Origin: Paenibacillus oralis
GTDB taxonomy: Bacteria; Bacillota; Bacilli; Paenibacillales; Paenibacillaceae
Assembly: GCF_003863965.1 (NCBI RefSeq)
Contig: NZ_RRCN01000001.1
Coordinates: forward strand, 917,042 to 981,041
Direction of reading: 5' to 3'
Length of the DNA stretch: 64,000 nt
The notes under the pieces are model-generated. The model was not told the origin of the DNA. It saw only the letters and a list, made by a program, of their open reading frames with translations, and did no database searches. Position numbers and translations under genes: made by a program. This document shows, in pieces, positions 8,386 through 17,038 of this stretch. The stretch's first letter is position 1; each line of letters starts with the position of its first letter.

Positions 8386-9780
8386 TTAGAGATTCCGGCT
8401 GTAATTTGCATTGTTAAGCATTTGATTGACGATATAAACCAAGTCCTCATCGTTTACGTACCCATCGATAACTTGATCTGCACTATGTCTGGCTGTATCT
8501 GTATCAGCCACTGCCTTTCCAAAATAATATCCGTCGATTGCAAGGTCAACGAGCGTATACTCACCTGATCTGTTTACATCATCGACGGTTACAGCCTCAA
8601 CGATTACGGAGTCTAACAGACAGTTCTCTTCATCCAGATCAAATTCTCGTTCGGTGTCTGCAATTCTCCCTCTTAGGGCATCAACATCCCCAGTTCCGAT
8701 GCTAATGGCTCTAAACTTGAGCTTTAAAATAGTCGTGTCCTCATGAATACCGTATTCCTCACCTTGACTCGCGATAATAAATCGAATATTACCAGACTTA
8801 TCTGCCGACTCGTTGTAGACTTTATATCCTGTAATTTCTTCGTAACCAAGATATTTAAATAGGGTCGTGTCATAATTGATCGTAAAATCTTCCGCGTAAA
8901 TTTTGTCCACATTTTTCAAAGATATGGTAGCATCAAACTCCTGGCCTACAGTAACGGTATCTTCGTTGATGATAACAGCCAAGACTGGATTTAAAGCTAC
9001 AGCAGATGGAGTTGCAGAAACTTCATTTGAGTAGCCGGATTCGACTCCATTTACTGAAGCAGTTGCAGCAATATAATAGGTTACTCCATTAGTGAGATTG
9101 GGAATAGTGTAATTTGAATAAACATCACTCGTCACTGTTACGAAGTTTGTATACTTTCCAGATTCTGTTCCATAATAAACGGTGTAACTTTCTGCGTTAT
9201 CCACTTTATCCCATGAGAGTGTAATTTGGCTGTCTCCAGACGAAGCACTTAAGATTGCCGGAGAATTGATTCCGATTAGGTAACCACCTTCGTCAAGATC
9301 AATCGCATCTACAAGTAACTCTTTTCCACTAACTAGATTTTTTAATTCGATTGTATGAGTGCCTGGAGATAAACCGGTTTTTTCATATACTACCGTTAAA
9401 TATTTATACGTTGACGAATATTCTGAAATTATTTCTGAAACGCCATCTATAGTAACCTGAATTCGGGAAGAGTTACCAGGCGCATAGTTGTTGACCAAAC
9501 GAATTTTAGTTCCCGTAAACTTAAATTTAGAACTAGCCCCATTACTAGTCGAATAGTGATGCCCTCCCTTCCAAAAGGCGGAACTATTATCTTTATAGAC
9601 TTGCCAAGTCCCACTATAAGAAATTGCTGCATTCGTGTCATCAAACCTTGTCCAGCCTTCTTCGGGTTGAAAAAGTTGTATTGGGGTTACTGCCGCATAT
9701 GTGCTTGTTGGCGAAAAAATGAAAACTGATAATAAAATTACACCGAATACTGAAAATAATTTACCGAACTTTAATTTCAT
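8386..9780 (-). CDS. Secreted multidomain protein: N-terminal beta-sandwich, FN3, cohesin-like, dockerin-like
   Basis: This encodes 464 residues from ATG 9780; the longer frame up to 10098 has no signal peptide and is unlikely. A signal peptide (MKLKFGKLFSVFGVILLSVF, cleavage near STYAA) is followed by a ~140-residue carbohydrate-binding-like beta-sandwich (GWTRFDDTNAAISYSGTW, LSPGTHTIELKN). Next comes a fibronectin type III domain (SGDSQITLSWDKV to VSATPS), then a cohesin-like domain (VTVGQEFDATISLKNVDKIY, FTINYDTTLFKYLGYE). The C-terminus is a dockerin type I-like pair of segments, DVNRSGEYTLVDLAI and ADQVIDGYVNDEDLVYIVNQML. Having cohesin and dockerin in one chain allows self-assembly or intramolecular pairing. 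Its promoter is of the Kelch-gene type. Confidence 0.82.
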   Translation of the reverse strand: MKLKFGKLFSVFGVILLSVFIFSPTSTYAAVTPIQLFQPEEGWTRFDDTNAAISYSGTWQVYKDNSSAFWKGGHHYSTSNGASSKFKFTGTKIRLVNNYAPGNSSRIQVTIDGVSEIISEYSSTYKYLTVVYEKTGLSPGTHTIELKNLVSGKELLVDAIDLDEGGYLIGINSPAILSASSGDSQITLSWDKVDNAESYTVYYGTESGKYTNFVTVTSDVYSNYTIPNLTNGVTYYIAATASVNGVESGYSNEVSATPSAVALNPVLAVIINEDTVTVGQEFDATISLKNVDKIYAEDFTINYDTTLFKYLGYEEITGYKVYNESADKSGNIRFIIASQGEEYGIHEDTTILKLKFRAISIGTGDVDALRGRIADTEREFDLDEENCLLDSVIVEAVTVDDVNRSGEYTLVDLAIDGYYFGKAVADTDTARHSADQVIDGYVNDEDLVYIVNQMLNNANYSRNL

Positions 9781-9816
9781 ACAAATCCCCCCACATAATA
9801 ATTTAAAAACTCTTAT

Positions 9817-9845
9817 ATGGTAAATCATACATAATAATTCGTCTA
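9817..9845 (-). promoter_or_regulatory. Promoter of the cohesin/dockerin protein gene
   Basis: On the minus strand TTGTTTAGACG places a -35 TAGACG (9840-9845) 17 bp from TACCAT (9817-9822). It shares the TTGTTTAGAC block with both Kelch promoters, but the upstream second TAGACA is not conserved. Confidence 0.5.
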
Positions 9846-10335
9846 AACAATTCCATATATAATATATCATAATAAGTAATATAATCATTTTATTATCATT
9901 TAATGAGATATACTCCATTATATTATCAAGAAGTGATCCGGGAAAAAATGGTACAACTTTGGGGTATAAAATTGGATCTTTGTATATTTTTGGAGTGCGG
10001 CAATAAGATAATAAGGGATCGGTTACACCCGATCCCCTGATACAAAGAATCGCTATAAAAGTGGGCCGCTTCGGAATGATCCAGAAATAGACCTTCACTG
10101 GGAGAATGGCCTACTTACGACTTTTTTTTGCTATAAAATATCCACCTAACTTTGTAACTAAAGAATCCATGTTTCTTGAAACGTTCTCGTTGAAGCTCCA
10201 GCATGCGTTGAAGGGACAGAATCCAAGTAAAGGCGGCAGAAGGAAATTTGTGCATGAATAAATAGATACCATAAGACTAATCTTCGAATTTTACAAAACT
10301 AAGTTGCTTTTAAAACTGTTAGAATGTTATAGTAA
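9846..10335. other. Gene-free stretch with hairpin and coding debris
   Basis: No intact gene is present. A perfect 8 bp stem (GGGATCGG / CCGATCCC, near 10017-10036) has no convincing T run. Around 10157-10258 the plus strand reads TKESMFLETFSLKLQHALKG and on through NPSKGGRRKFVHE to a stop, which looks like the end of a lost protein that I cannot identify. Confidence 0.4.
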
Positions 10336-10619
10336 CGAAAAATGAAAATACAGAACTGGAACATCCTATTGGTAATCGCGCTATCCTCATCGTTACTATG
10401 AACACTGGACTTGAGAAAGAACTCTCGATGTAGTAGGTTAAACGATTTTATAACTTTGTATGAGAATAAACAAACTGGGTCAGGGACAGTATTGGCTGTA
10501 TCTTTTGCTATTAATAAGCATGGTAACAATAAAGGTCCGTTCTCTGCGAGATAGGATTAAGTTATCTTCGATAAGATTCTATAGTTTAAAGTGAATGAAT
10601 ACAATTTTACAAATGAATA
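10336..10619 (+). pseudogene. Third remnant of the Kelch-family C-terminal domain, plus strand
   Basis: Reading the plus strand with frame changes gives NRAILIVTMNTGLEKEL, FITLYENKQTGSGTV, SFAINKHGNNKGPFSAR, VIFDKIL, then KVNEYNFTNE and stop at 10617-10619. This follows the whole ~75-residue C-terminal domain of Kelch gene 1, with at least two frameshifts and several stops. It is the only copy on the plus strand. The end of the minus-strand SDR gene overlaps its last codons. Confidence 0.8.
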
Positions 10620-11494
10620 ACATTGATTATTTTTTTTATGCCTTCCTCGATCCCATCATTCCAACTCCAGCCCAACTCTTTTAATTTTGAAGTATTGGCA
10701 TAGGAATCCATAATTTCCGATTCTCGATACGGTAAAGCACCGAATAATAGTTGGGTACTAGAGTTTGTTAGCAAATGAGCCGACTCAATAAAGTTCCTTA
10801 TTGATAAACTTATTCCCCTGCCGATTTCTATTTCATTATAAAAATCCGCAAAAAGATGTAAATTATTTATTATTTGTCGATATGCTGAAGTCACATCGTC
10901 TATCGATATAAAATCTCTCTTTTGCTCTCCAAGAGTTAGTTCCAAAGATGGTATATTATTCAATAATTGAGTGATTGTATTAATAGTAAATTTATTGGGA
11001 TTGTCATTCGGTCCATAGACATGCTCTAAACGAGCATTTATTAATTTCGTATCTCCTTTCCCCCTAAATATATCGGCTAATTCCAAAAAGTATCGTTTTG
11101 TTTTTGAATATGAACTAAGATAATTATAGTTCTGATGAGCAGGTTTATTAAAAAAAGTATCCGTATTAATAAAAGCTTGTACTTTATGCTCAATAGCGTT
11201 CTCTAATAACTTCATGGGGAAAACAACATTACTCTCTATTTGTTCACTTAAAGACTCATTGCCGCCATAAGATGTTGCTGCATGGATAACAACATCTACA
11301 CATTCATTAGCGAATACATTATTAATTGCAATTTTATCGATATCATACGACACGACTTTGTTTAAAATGCCATCAATCCGATAGGTGTCCGAGAAACTTC
11401 TTTTCAAAATAACTACATGATGATAATCATCCAGTAGCCCTTTGACTAGGTGACTCCCTACGAACCCAGTCCCGCCAGTTACAAGAATTCTCAT
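10607..11494 (-). CDS. NAD-dependent epimerase/dehydratase, likely CDP-3,6-dideoxyhexose-forming reductase
   Basis: This encodes 295 residues from ATG 11494 (GAGG 9 bp upstream); a TTG start 15 bp earlier is less likely. It is an extended SDR with the Rossmann motif TGGTGFVGSHL at residues 7-17 and the active-site YSKTK. It follows rfbG, rfbF and rfbH in one operon, so its likely job is to reduce or epimerise the 4-keto group of CDP-4-keto-3,6-dideoxyglucose, as CDP-abequose or CDP-paratose synthase do. Sequence alone does not tell which dideoxyhexose results. The last codons (HL and stop) lie in the Kelch remnant antisense, so the gene end may have been reshaped by recombination. Confidence 0.75.
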   Translation of the reverse strand: MRILVTGGTGFVGSHLVKGLLDDYHHVVILKRSFSDTYRIDGILNKVVSYDIDKIAINNVFANECVDVVIHAATSYGGNESLSEQIESNVVFPMKLLENAIEHKVQAFINTDTFFNKPAHQNYNYLSSYSKTKRYFLELADIFRGKGDTKLINARLEHVYGPNDNPNKFTINTITQLLNNIPSLELTLGEQKRDFISIDDVTSAYRQIINNLHLFADFYNEIEIGRGISLSIRNFIESAHLLTNSSTQLLFGALPYRESEIMDSYANTSKLKELGWSWNDGIEEGIKKIINVIHL

Positions 11495-11512
11495 TGGCTC
11501 AATCCTCAAATT

Positions 11513-12595
11513 TTATAGGCTGCTGTATTCAAGAATTTGATGCTCACAAACTTCTTGCATATTTCTTTTATCCATGTAAGCATAATTCCAATCAATGATC
11601 TTTTCAATGGATTGTTCCAGTGACCATTTAGGGGCCCATCCCAACTTATACTTGGCTTTTGAACAGTCAAGTTTCAAATAATGCGCTTCATGAAATTGAT
11701 TATCGCGTCTTATTTGGAATCCTGCATTCCCGTTCCATTTAGAACAAAATCTTTCAACAATCCACTGAACGGTTTTAGCATCATCGTCACTCGGTCCAAA
11801 ATTCCAAGGTTCCGCATACTCGCAACCATACAAATACAGCTTTTCTGCGAGCAATAAATATCCACCCAATGGTTCAAGAACATGTTGCCATGGTCTAATT
11901 GAGTCAGGATTTCTAACTATAATGGGAGTATTCTCTAATAAAGACTTCATTATATCGGGTACGAGCCTATTGTTGGCCCAATCCCCACCACCGATAACGT
12001 TACCTGCTCTTGCGGTTGCTATGGCCACACCATGTTTTTCATAATTTTCAGTATTAAAAAAAGAATTCCGATAAGAAGCCGTAACTAGCTCAGAGCAAGC
12101 TTTGCTACTGGAATAAGGATCATATCCACCCATCGGTTCATTCTCGCGGTATCCCCAGAACCATTCCTTATTCTCATAGCACTTATCTGTAGTCACGTTT
12201 ACAACAGCCTTAATTTCATTCCCATTATTAATTCTTCTGATCGTTTCTAACAAATTAACGGTGCCCATAACATTTACCATATATGTTTCAACTGGGTTAA
12301 TATAAGACTCACTAACAAGCGGTTGAGCCGCCATATGAATGACAATTTGCGGTTTGGCTTCCTTTATTGATTGCTCTAACAACTCAAAATTCCTAATGTC
12401 ACCAATAACGCTTTTTTCTATAAGCGATTCAATATTACACACTTCAAATAAATTAGGTTTTGTGGAGGGCGGCAAAGAGAATCCTGTTACTTTGGCACCT
12501 AATTGTGTTAGCCACAACGATAACCAAGACCCTTTAAAACCCGTGTGTCCGGTCAAAAACACCCTCTTATCTTGCCAAAAATTTTTATTCGCCAT
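11513..12595 (-). CDS. rfbG: CDP-glucose 4,6-dehydratase
   Basis: This encodes 360 residues, the normal length for the family. The N-terminal RVFLTGHTGFKGSWLSLWL is the characteristic NAD-binding motif of CDP-glucose 4,6-dehydratases. WGYRENEPMGGYDPYSSSKA contains the catalytic Tyr and Lys (YSSSK). It converts CDP-glucose to CDP-4-keto-6-deoxyglucose in the cytoplasm, the second step of 3,6-dideoxyhexose synthesis. It overlaps the 3' end of rfbF by 11 bp and precedes the SDR gene, showing a tightly coupled operon. Confidence 0.95.
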   Translation of the reverse strand: MANKNFWQDKRVFLTGHTGFKGSWLSLWLTQLGAKVTGFSLPPSTKPNLFEVCNIESLIEKSVIGDIRNFELLEQSIKEAKPQIVIHMAAQPLVSESYINPVETYMVNVMGTVNLLETIRRINNGNEIKAVVNVTTDKCYENKEWFWGYRENEPMGGYDPYSSSKACSELVTASYRNSFFNTENYEKHGVAIATARAGNVIGGGDWANNRLVPDIMKSLLENTPIIVRNPDSIRPWQHVLEPLGGYLLLAEKLYLYGCEYAEPWNFGPSDDDAKTVQWIVERFCSKWNGNAGFQIRRDNQFHEAHYLKLDCSKAKYKLGWAPKWSLEQSIEKIIDWNYAYMDKRNMQEVCEHQILEYSSL

Positions 12596-13388
12596 CGATC
12601 GTCACCGTATCCAAGTCCCATGTTTTCCAAGGAGCTTTCCCTTTTTTCCACAACTCTTCAAGTAGGTTCTTATCTCTCATTGTATCCATGGGTTGCCAAA
12701 ACCCTTCGTGTTTATAACTCATCAATTCACCGTCTTTAGCCAAGCCTTCTAATGGTTCCTTCTCAAAAACAGTAGTGTCATCAGATATATAGTTGAAGAC
12801 TTCCGGCTGTAAAACAAAAAAGCCTGCGTTAATCCATGCGCCATCACCTTTGGGTTTTTCTTGAAAACCTTTAACCTCATTACTTGCCGTTATAGTAAGT
12901 GCACCAAATCTTCCGCTTGGCTGTACCGTGGTAACCGTTGCAAGTCTTCCATAAAGCTTATGGTTCTCAACCAATTCTGATAAATTGACATCGGAAACCC
13001 CATCACCGTAGGTAAGCATAAATGGTTCATTTCCTATGTACTTTTGAACTCTCTTTACCCTGCCGCCAGTCATTGTATCTAAACCGGTATTAACCAAAGT
13101 AACCTTCCAAGGTTCAGCTGTATGATTATGAGTAATGAGTTGGTTGTTATTTTGAAAATCAAAGGTCACATCTGATTCATGCAAAAAGTAGTGGGCAAAA
13201 TACTCTTTAATGTAAAATCCCTTGTAACCTAAGCAAATGATAAAATCATTAAATCCATAATAAGAGTAATGCTTCATAATATGCCATAAAATCGGCCGCT
13301 CTCCTATTTCGATCATGGGCTTTGGTTTAAGATGCGATTCTTCGCTTATTCTAGTCCCATATCCGCCTGCAAGAATAACTACTTTCAC
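12585..13388 (-). CDS. rfbF: Glucose-1-phosphate cytidylyltransferase
   Basis: This encodes 267 residues from a GTG start at 13388 preceded by AGGGGGT. VVILAGGYGTRISEESHLKP is the nucleotide-binding signature, with KPKPMIEIGERPILWHIMK and the metal-binding LTYGDGVSDV further on. It makes CDP-glucose from CTP and glucose 1-phosphate, the first step of the CDP-dideoxyhexose pathway. It sits 12 bp after rfbH in the operon and overlaps rfbG. Confidence 0.95.
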   Translation of the reverse strand: MKVVILAGGYGTRISEESHLKPKPMIEIGERPILWHIMKHYSYYGFNDFIICLGYKGFYIKEYFAHYFLHESDVTFDFQNNNQLITHNHTAEPWKVTLVNTGLDTMTGGRVKRVQKYIGNEPFMLTYGDGVSDVNLSELVENHKLYGRLATVTTVQPSGRFGALTITASNEVKGFQEKPKGDGAWINAGFFVLQPEVFNYISDDTTVFEKEPLEGLAKDGELMSYKHEGFWQPMDTMRDKNLLEELWKKGKAPWKTWDLDTVTIDGE

Positions 13389-13400
13389 AACAAGGACCCC

Positions 13401-14948
13401 CTAGTTAGCATTTTTTGAAAGAACAAATTCTCTTATCTTTCCGATCACATAATCAATCATTGCATCTGTAAGTCCTGGATAAACCCCCACTAAGAATGTA
13501 TCATGCAATATCTTATCCGTATTGGTTAAGTCCCCGTGCACTCTATAGTTAACGCCTTGGTACGCAGGTTGACGAATTAAATTTCCAGCAAAGAGCATGC
13601 GTGTTTGAATCCGGTTTTCTTCAAGATATTTAACAATCTCATTCTTGGTAAATCCAGCTCCGTCACGAACTGTCAATATAAATCCAAACCAACTTGGATC
13701 TGAATTAACAGTTGCCCTAGGCAAGATGAAGTATTCTTCTAAATCTCTTAATCCCTGGTACAACCGATTAAAATTATTTTTTCTAGCTTGGACAAATTCA
13801 GGAACCTTTTTCAATTGCGCTACCCCAACAGCAGCCTGCATGTCGGTAACTCTCAAATTATACCCTATATGAGAATAAGTGTACTTATGGTCATAACCAT
13901 ATGGTAGAGAGCCTAATTCCCAGCCAAACCGTTTACCGCATGTATTGTCGCAACCTGAAGGACACCAGCAATCTCGCCCCCAATCTCTAAATGATTCTAT
14001 GATAGTCTTCAACAGTGCATTATTCGTATAGACTGCTCCACCTTCCCCCATCGTCATATGATGAGGAGGATAAAAACTGGACGTTCCAATATGGCCATGT
14101 GTGCCTGTTAATTTTCCTTTATAAGTAGATCCTAAAGCATCGCAGTTATCCTCAACGACCCACAGATCATATTTGTTGGCAACTTCCAGCACCTTGTCCA
14201 GTTCAAATGGATTACCCATGGTGTGGGCAATCATAATCGCTTTTGTCTTTGGTGTAATAGCCTCTTCGATACGCTCTGCAATGATGTTATATGTTCCTAG
14301 CTCGACATCAATAAAGACCGGAACAGCTTTATTTTGAACAATGGGGCCAACTGTAGTAGGAAAACCCGCTGCTACAGTAATAACCTCATCGCCTGGCATG
14401 ATACGCTTCTCTTTTAATTTGGGAGAAGTTAAAGCTGAAATAGCCAATAAATTTGCTGATGATCCGGAATTTGTTAACAAAGCATATCTTACTCCCAAAT
14501 ACTCGGCAAATTCTTTTTCAAATTGCTTATGGTATCTGCCGGCTGTAAGCCAAAAATCCAATGAAGAATCGACGAGATTCCTCATTTCTTGTTCATCGTA
14601 GACCCTGCCTCCATATACTATAGGAGTAGAATCATTATCATTCTTTTTGTCTAAATGGAACAAATTGTGGTAATTTTCGACATTGTACAAAATTTCTAAT
14701 CTTATAATCTTTTCAAGTTCATTCCGGCTTATATCTGAATATATTTCAATATCTTCCGAGTTCAAACTAATTTTTTTACGTATATCCAGATATAGCGGGA
14801 AATCAAAATTAGAATTATTGATTTCCAGGTTATAAGTACTTGAAAAATCTTCAGGTAGATTTTTATATAAAGAATAGCCATACATAAGTTGTTCATTAGT
14901 AATAACTACATAGCTTTTAATACTTTTAACAAAGACGATTTTCCCCAT
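13401..14948 (-). CDS. rfbH: CDP-4-keto-6-deoxyglucose 3-dehydrase (E1), with N-terminal extension
   Basis: This PMP/[2Fe-2S] enzyme of the DegT aminotransferase fold removes the C3 hydroxyl. The usual PLP lysine is replaced by His in FYPPHHMTMGEGG (His297), as in E1/ColD. The iron-sulfur motif C-X57-C-X1-C-X7-C is complete at C269, C327, C329 and C337. The protein has 515 residues against about 435 for typical RfbH; the extra ~105 N-terminal residues (from KIVFVKSIKSYVVITNEQLM) match nothing I know. The ATG at 14948 has AAAAGGAG upstream. It is the first gene of the operon rfbH-rfbF-rfbG-SDR. E1 normally needs a reductase (E3, RfbI/AscD type), which is not in the window. Confidence 0.93.
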   Translation of the reverse strand: MGKIVFVKSIKSYVVITNEQLMYGYSLYKNLPEDFSSTYNLEINNSNFDFPLYLDIRKKISLNSEDIEIYSDISRNELEKIIRLEILYNVENYHNLFHLDKKNDNDSTPIVYGGRVYDEQEMRNLVDSSLDFWLTAGRYHKQFEKEFAEYLGVRYALLTNSGSSANLLAISALTSPKLKEKRIMPGDEVITVAAGFPTTVGPIVQNKAVPVFIDVELGTYNIIAERIEEAITPKTKAIMIAHTMGNPFELDKVLEVANKYDLWVVEDNCDALGSTYKGKLTGTHGHIGTSSFYPPHHMTMGEGGAVYTNNALLKTIIESFRDWGRDCWCPSGCDNTCGKRFGWELGSLPYGYDHKYTYSHIGYNLRVTDMQAAVGVAQLKKVPEFVQARKNNFNRLYQGLRDLEEYFILPRATVNSDPSWFGFILTVRDGAGFTKNEIVKYLEENRIQTRMLFAGNLIRQPAYQGVNYRVHGDLTNTDKILHDTFLVGVYPGLTDAMIDYVIGKIREFVLSKNAN

Positions 14949-15007
14949 TATTTCGGCACTCCTTTTGGCCTTACCTATTTTTAAAATCTAAAAGTATCAA
15001 TACTATC

Positions 15008-15015
15008 ATATCGGC
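15008..15015 (-). promoter_or_regulatory. Possible sigma-D -10 element upstream of rfbH
   Basis: The minus strand reads GCCGATAT, a perfect sigma-D -10 element, about 60 bp before the rfbH start. No good TAAA -35 lies 14-16 bp upstream (the site is T/A-rich), so the promoter may be weak or regulated otherwise. Confidence 0.45.
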
Positions 15016-15099
15016 ATGTTATCGTTATAAATAAACATAAATCAACCACCAATATTAATGCTATAATTTAATCAAAAATAAAAAAGGTGCTGAACGAAG

Positions 15100-16977
15100 A
15101 TGATCAAAAAAGAACTATCTGAGCTGACTCAACAGATCGATCAAGAGCTACAAAAAATAGATGATCTGTTAGCTAATGAACTGGTTGAAGCAGCATATTC
15201 AGAATATATTAATCTTGTAAAAAAGATAGAAAGTACGGAATACAAAGATATTGATATTCAATATAAAGCCAAAGCCTTCATCTCTTTTGCTTATTTTTTG
15301 TTTAGCGTGTCAGAATTCAATGAGTTTTTTAAGATGCTAATAAAAGCTCAGAAATATGGATACTCAAGAGATGATTTAGAAAAAATACTTTTAGAAGCTT
15401 TTGTCGAGCCTAACTTAAATGAATTTAAAACCCTTTATGAAGCTAATATCAAGTTTTTACAATGGAATAAATACATAAATATCGAGAAAACTGTAGCTTT
15501 TGATGATCTACCATTTTGGCTTCTCCCCAATGGTATTCCAAATGAATACTATTTATATCATAAGAAACAAAAGCTTATACAAGAAAAAATAACACTATAT
15601 AATTATCAGCAACTTCAATCACTGCCGACCTCAGATGCCTTTGCAGATTATTTGCTACTAGAGGATTGGAATTGGAGTAATGTCTTGACATATACAAATT
15701 CTATTAAAAAAAGAAACAAGAAAACTTATATCATAATTAAGGAGATTGAGAAGTTTCTTTCATGTTTGCAAGGTGCATTATTAAATAATGAAACTATATC
15801 TAATGTATTAATATTTGATAATCTTAATCGTTTCAATGAGTATCTATCGGACTCTAATTTATTTCTCCCAAGGAATATCATTAACCTTTCAGATAAAAGT
15901 TCAATGCCTCAACAAATTTTAGACGAAATTCATAACACCCGGATTCTTAAAGAAAATCGAAAGGGAGATCGAGTTTTACTCAGTATTTGTATTCCTAGTT
16001 ACAACAGAGGGAAAAGAGCTTATGAAAATATAATTCATCTGCTGGAATCCTACTATGATGAGGAAATAGAAATTATTCTGTCTAATAATGGAACACAAAA
16101 TGAAACAAAAGCGTACTATGATAAAATTAGGGAGATTGGAGACGGAAGATTAAAATATTTTGCCTTTGAAGAAAATCAGGGATTTGCCAATAACTGTTGC
16201 AAAACCTGCGAATTGGCAAGCGGGAAATTTATTTTATTATTAAGCGATGAGGATTTAATTAACTTTAATAATTTACATTTCATCATGAATAAATTGTATG
16301 CTTCAAAAGATACTCTAGCTTTGATGAGGACCTCATGTACTTCACATAACAAGCTATCGAATTTAGTTGCAGCTTCAGGAAAAGAAGCACTGTTAAACTT
16401 TATGCTATCATCTAATTATATGTCAGGTATTATTTTTAACAATAAACTTCTTAAAAAGTATAAGGGAATCAAATACGTTAGAGAAAGATTGAATAACAGC
16501 GTCTGTTTCTGGTATCCTCATATGTTCTGGGAGCTATTATTATGTCAATACGGAAAAGTAGAGAGTACAGATCTCATTCTAGTAAACGAAGGAAGGGCTG
16601 AAAAAACTGAATTCGATGCGCTGAACATAAATGATGAGGTTGTAATGCCTTATTATGCAACAATTGAAGGTCGTTTGGAGCAGCACGAAGGATTTATCCA
16701 AATTTTTAATGATTTAGAGATAGCTAGTCAGAACCTCGACCTATTAAGGGAAATGTACCTCAAGCTTTGCTTTCATACTTTGTTTCTATCAACGCTTTCA
16801 ATAAATGCTTATTATAAAAAAACAAGTACCGACATCCATAAATTATACGAACAATCGTATAATTTATGTTCAAAAGAAAGCTTCTATAAAACTAACATAA
16901 ACCATAATGATGACTATTATCGACATGATCTAAACATAATTACTCGATATTACGAGCATTTTAAAAAGTCAATTTAA
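15100..16977 (+). CDS. Glycosyltransferase family 2 with long helical N-terminal region
   Basis: This encodes 625 residues and is the only intact plus-strand gene of the glycan region. Residues 1-290 are mainly helical with no recognised domain. A GT-A domain follows: VLLSICIPSYNRGKRAYENI (~residue 290), IEIILSNNGTQNETKA, FEENQGFANNCCKTC and ILLLSDEDL, where the usual DxD is SDED. A TATAAT box at 15062-15067 and AAGGTG before ATG 15100 suggest it has its own promoter. It is transcribed divergently from rfbH, and its donor could be the CDP-dideoxyhexose, though that is inference only. It is very AT-rich, like the rfb genes beside it, suggesting they were acquired together. Confidence 0.82.
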   Translation: MIKKELSELTQQIDQELQKIDDLLANELVEAAYSEYINLVKKIESTEYKDIDIQYKAKAFISFAYFLFSVSEFNEFFKMLIKAQKYGYSRDDLEKILLEAFVEPNLNEFKTLYEANIKFLQWNKYINIEKTVAFDDLPFWLLPNGIPNEYYLYHKKQKLIQEKITLYNYQQLQSLPTSDAFADYLLLEDWNWSNVLTYTNSIKKRNKKTYIIIKEIEKFLSCLQGALLNNETISNVLIFDNLNRFNEYLSDSNLFLPRNIINLSDKSSMPQQILDEIHNTRILKENRKGDRVLLSICIPSYNRGKRAYENIIHLLESYYDEEIEIILSNNGTQNETKAYYDKIREIGDGRLKYFAFEENQGFANNCCKTCELASGKFILLLSDEDLINFNNLHFIMNKLYASKDTLALMRTSCTSHNKLSNLVAASGKEALLNFMLSSNYMSGIIFNNKLLKKYKGIKYVRERLNNSVCFWYPHMFWELLLCQYGKVESTDLILVNEGRAEKTEFDALNINDEVVMPYYATIEGRLEQHEGFIQIFNDLEIASQNLDLLREMYLKLCFHTLFLSTLSINAYYKKTSTDIHKLYEQSYNLCSKESFYKTNINHNDDYYRHDLNIITRYYEHFKKSI

Positions 16978-17001
16978 ATACTAAGTTAAAAAAATCTACT
17001 C

Positions 17002-17030
17002 AAAAAGGATCTTTTTCAAGATCCTTTTTT
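17002..17030. terminator. Bidirectional terminator
   Basis: A 12 bp stem (AAAAAGGATCTT / AAGATCCTTTTT) with a TTTC loop lies between the convergent GT2 gene and pseC. A/T runs on both sides let it end transcription in both directions. Confidence 0.9.
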
Positions 17031-17038
17031 CATTCAGA

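Noticed and set aside
10014..10040. GGGATCGG/CCGATCCC hairpin as a terminator
   Set aside because: The stem is perfect but neither strand has a T run directly after it, and no intact gene ends nearby. I list it only as part of the gene-free stretch.
9781..10098. Longer start for the cohesin/dockerin protein (106 extra codons)
   Set aside because: The extension has no signal peptide at its start, would pass through the promoter, and the ATG at 9780 opens a classic signal peptide.
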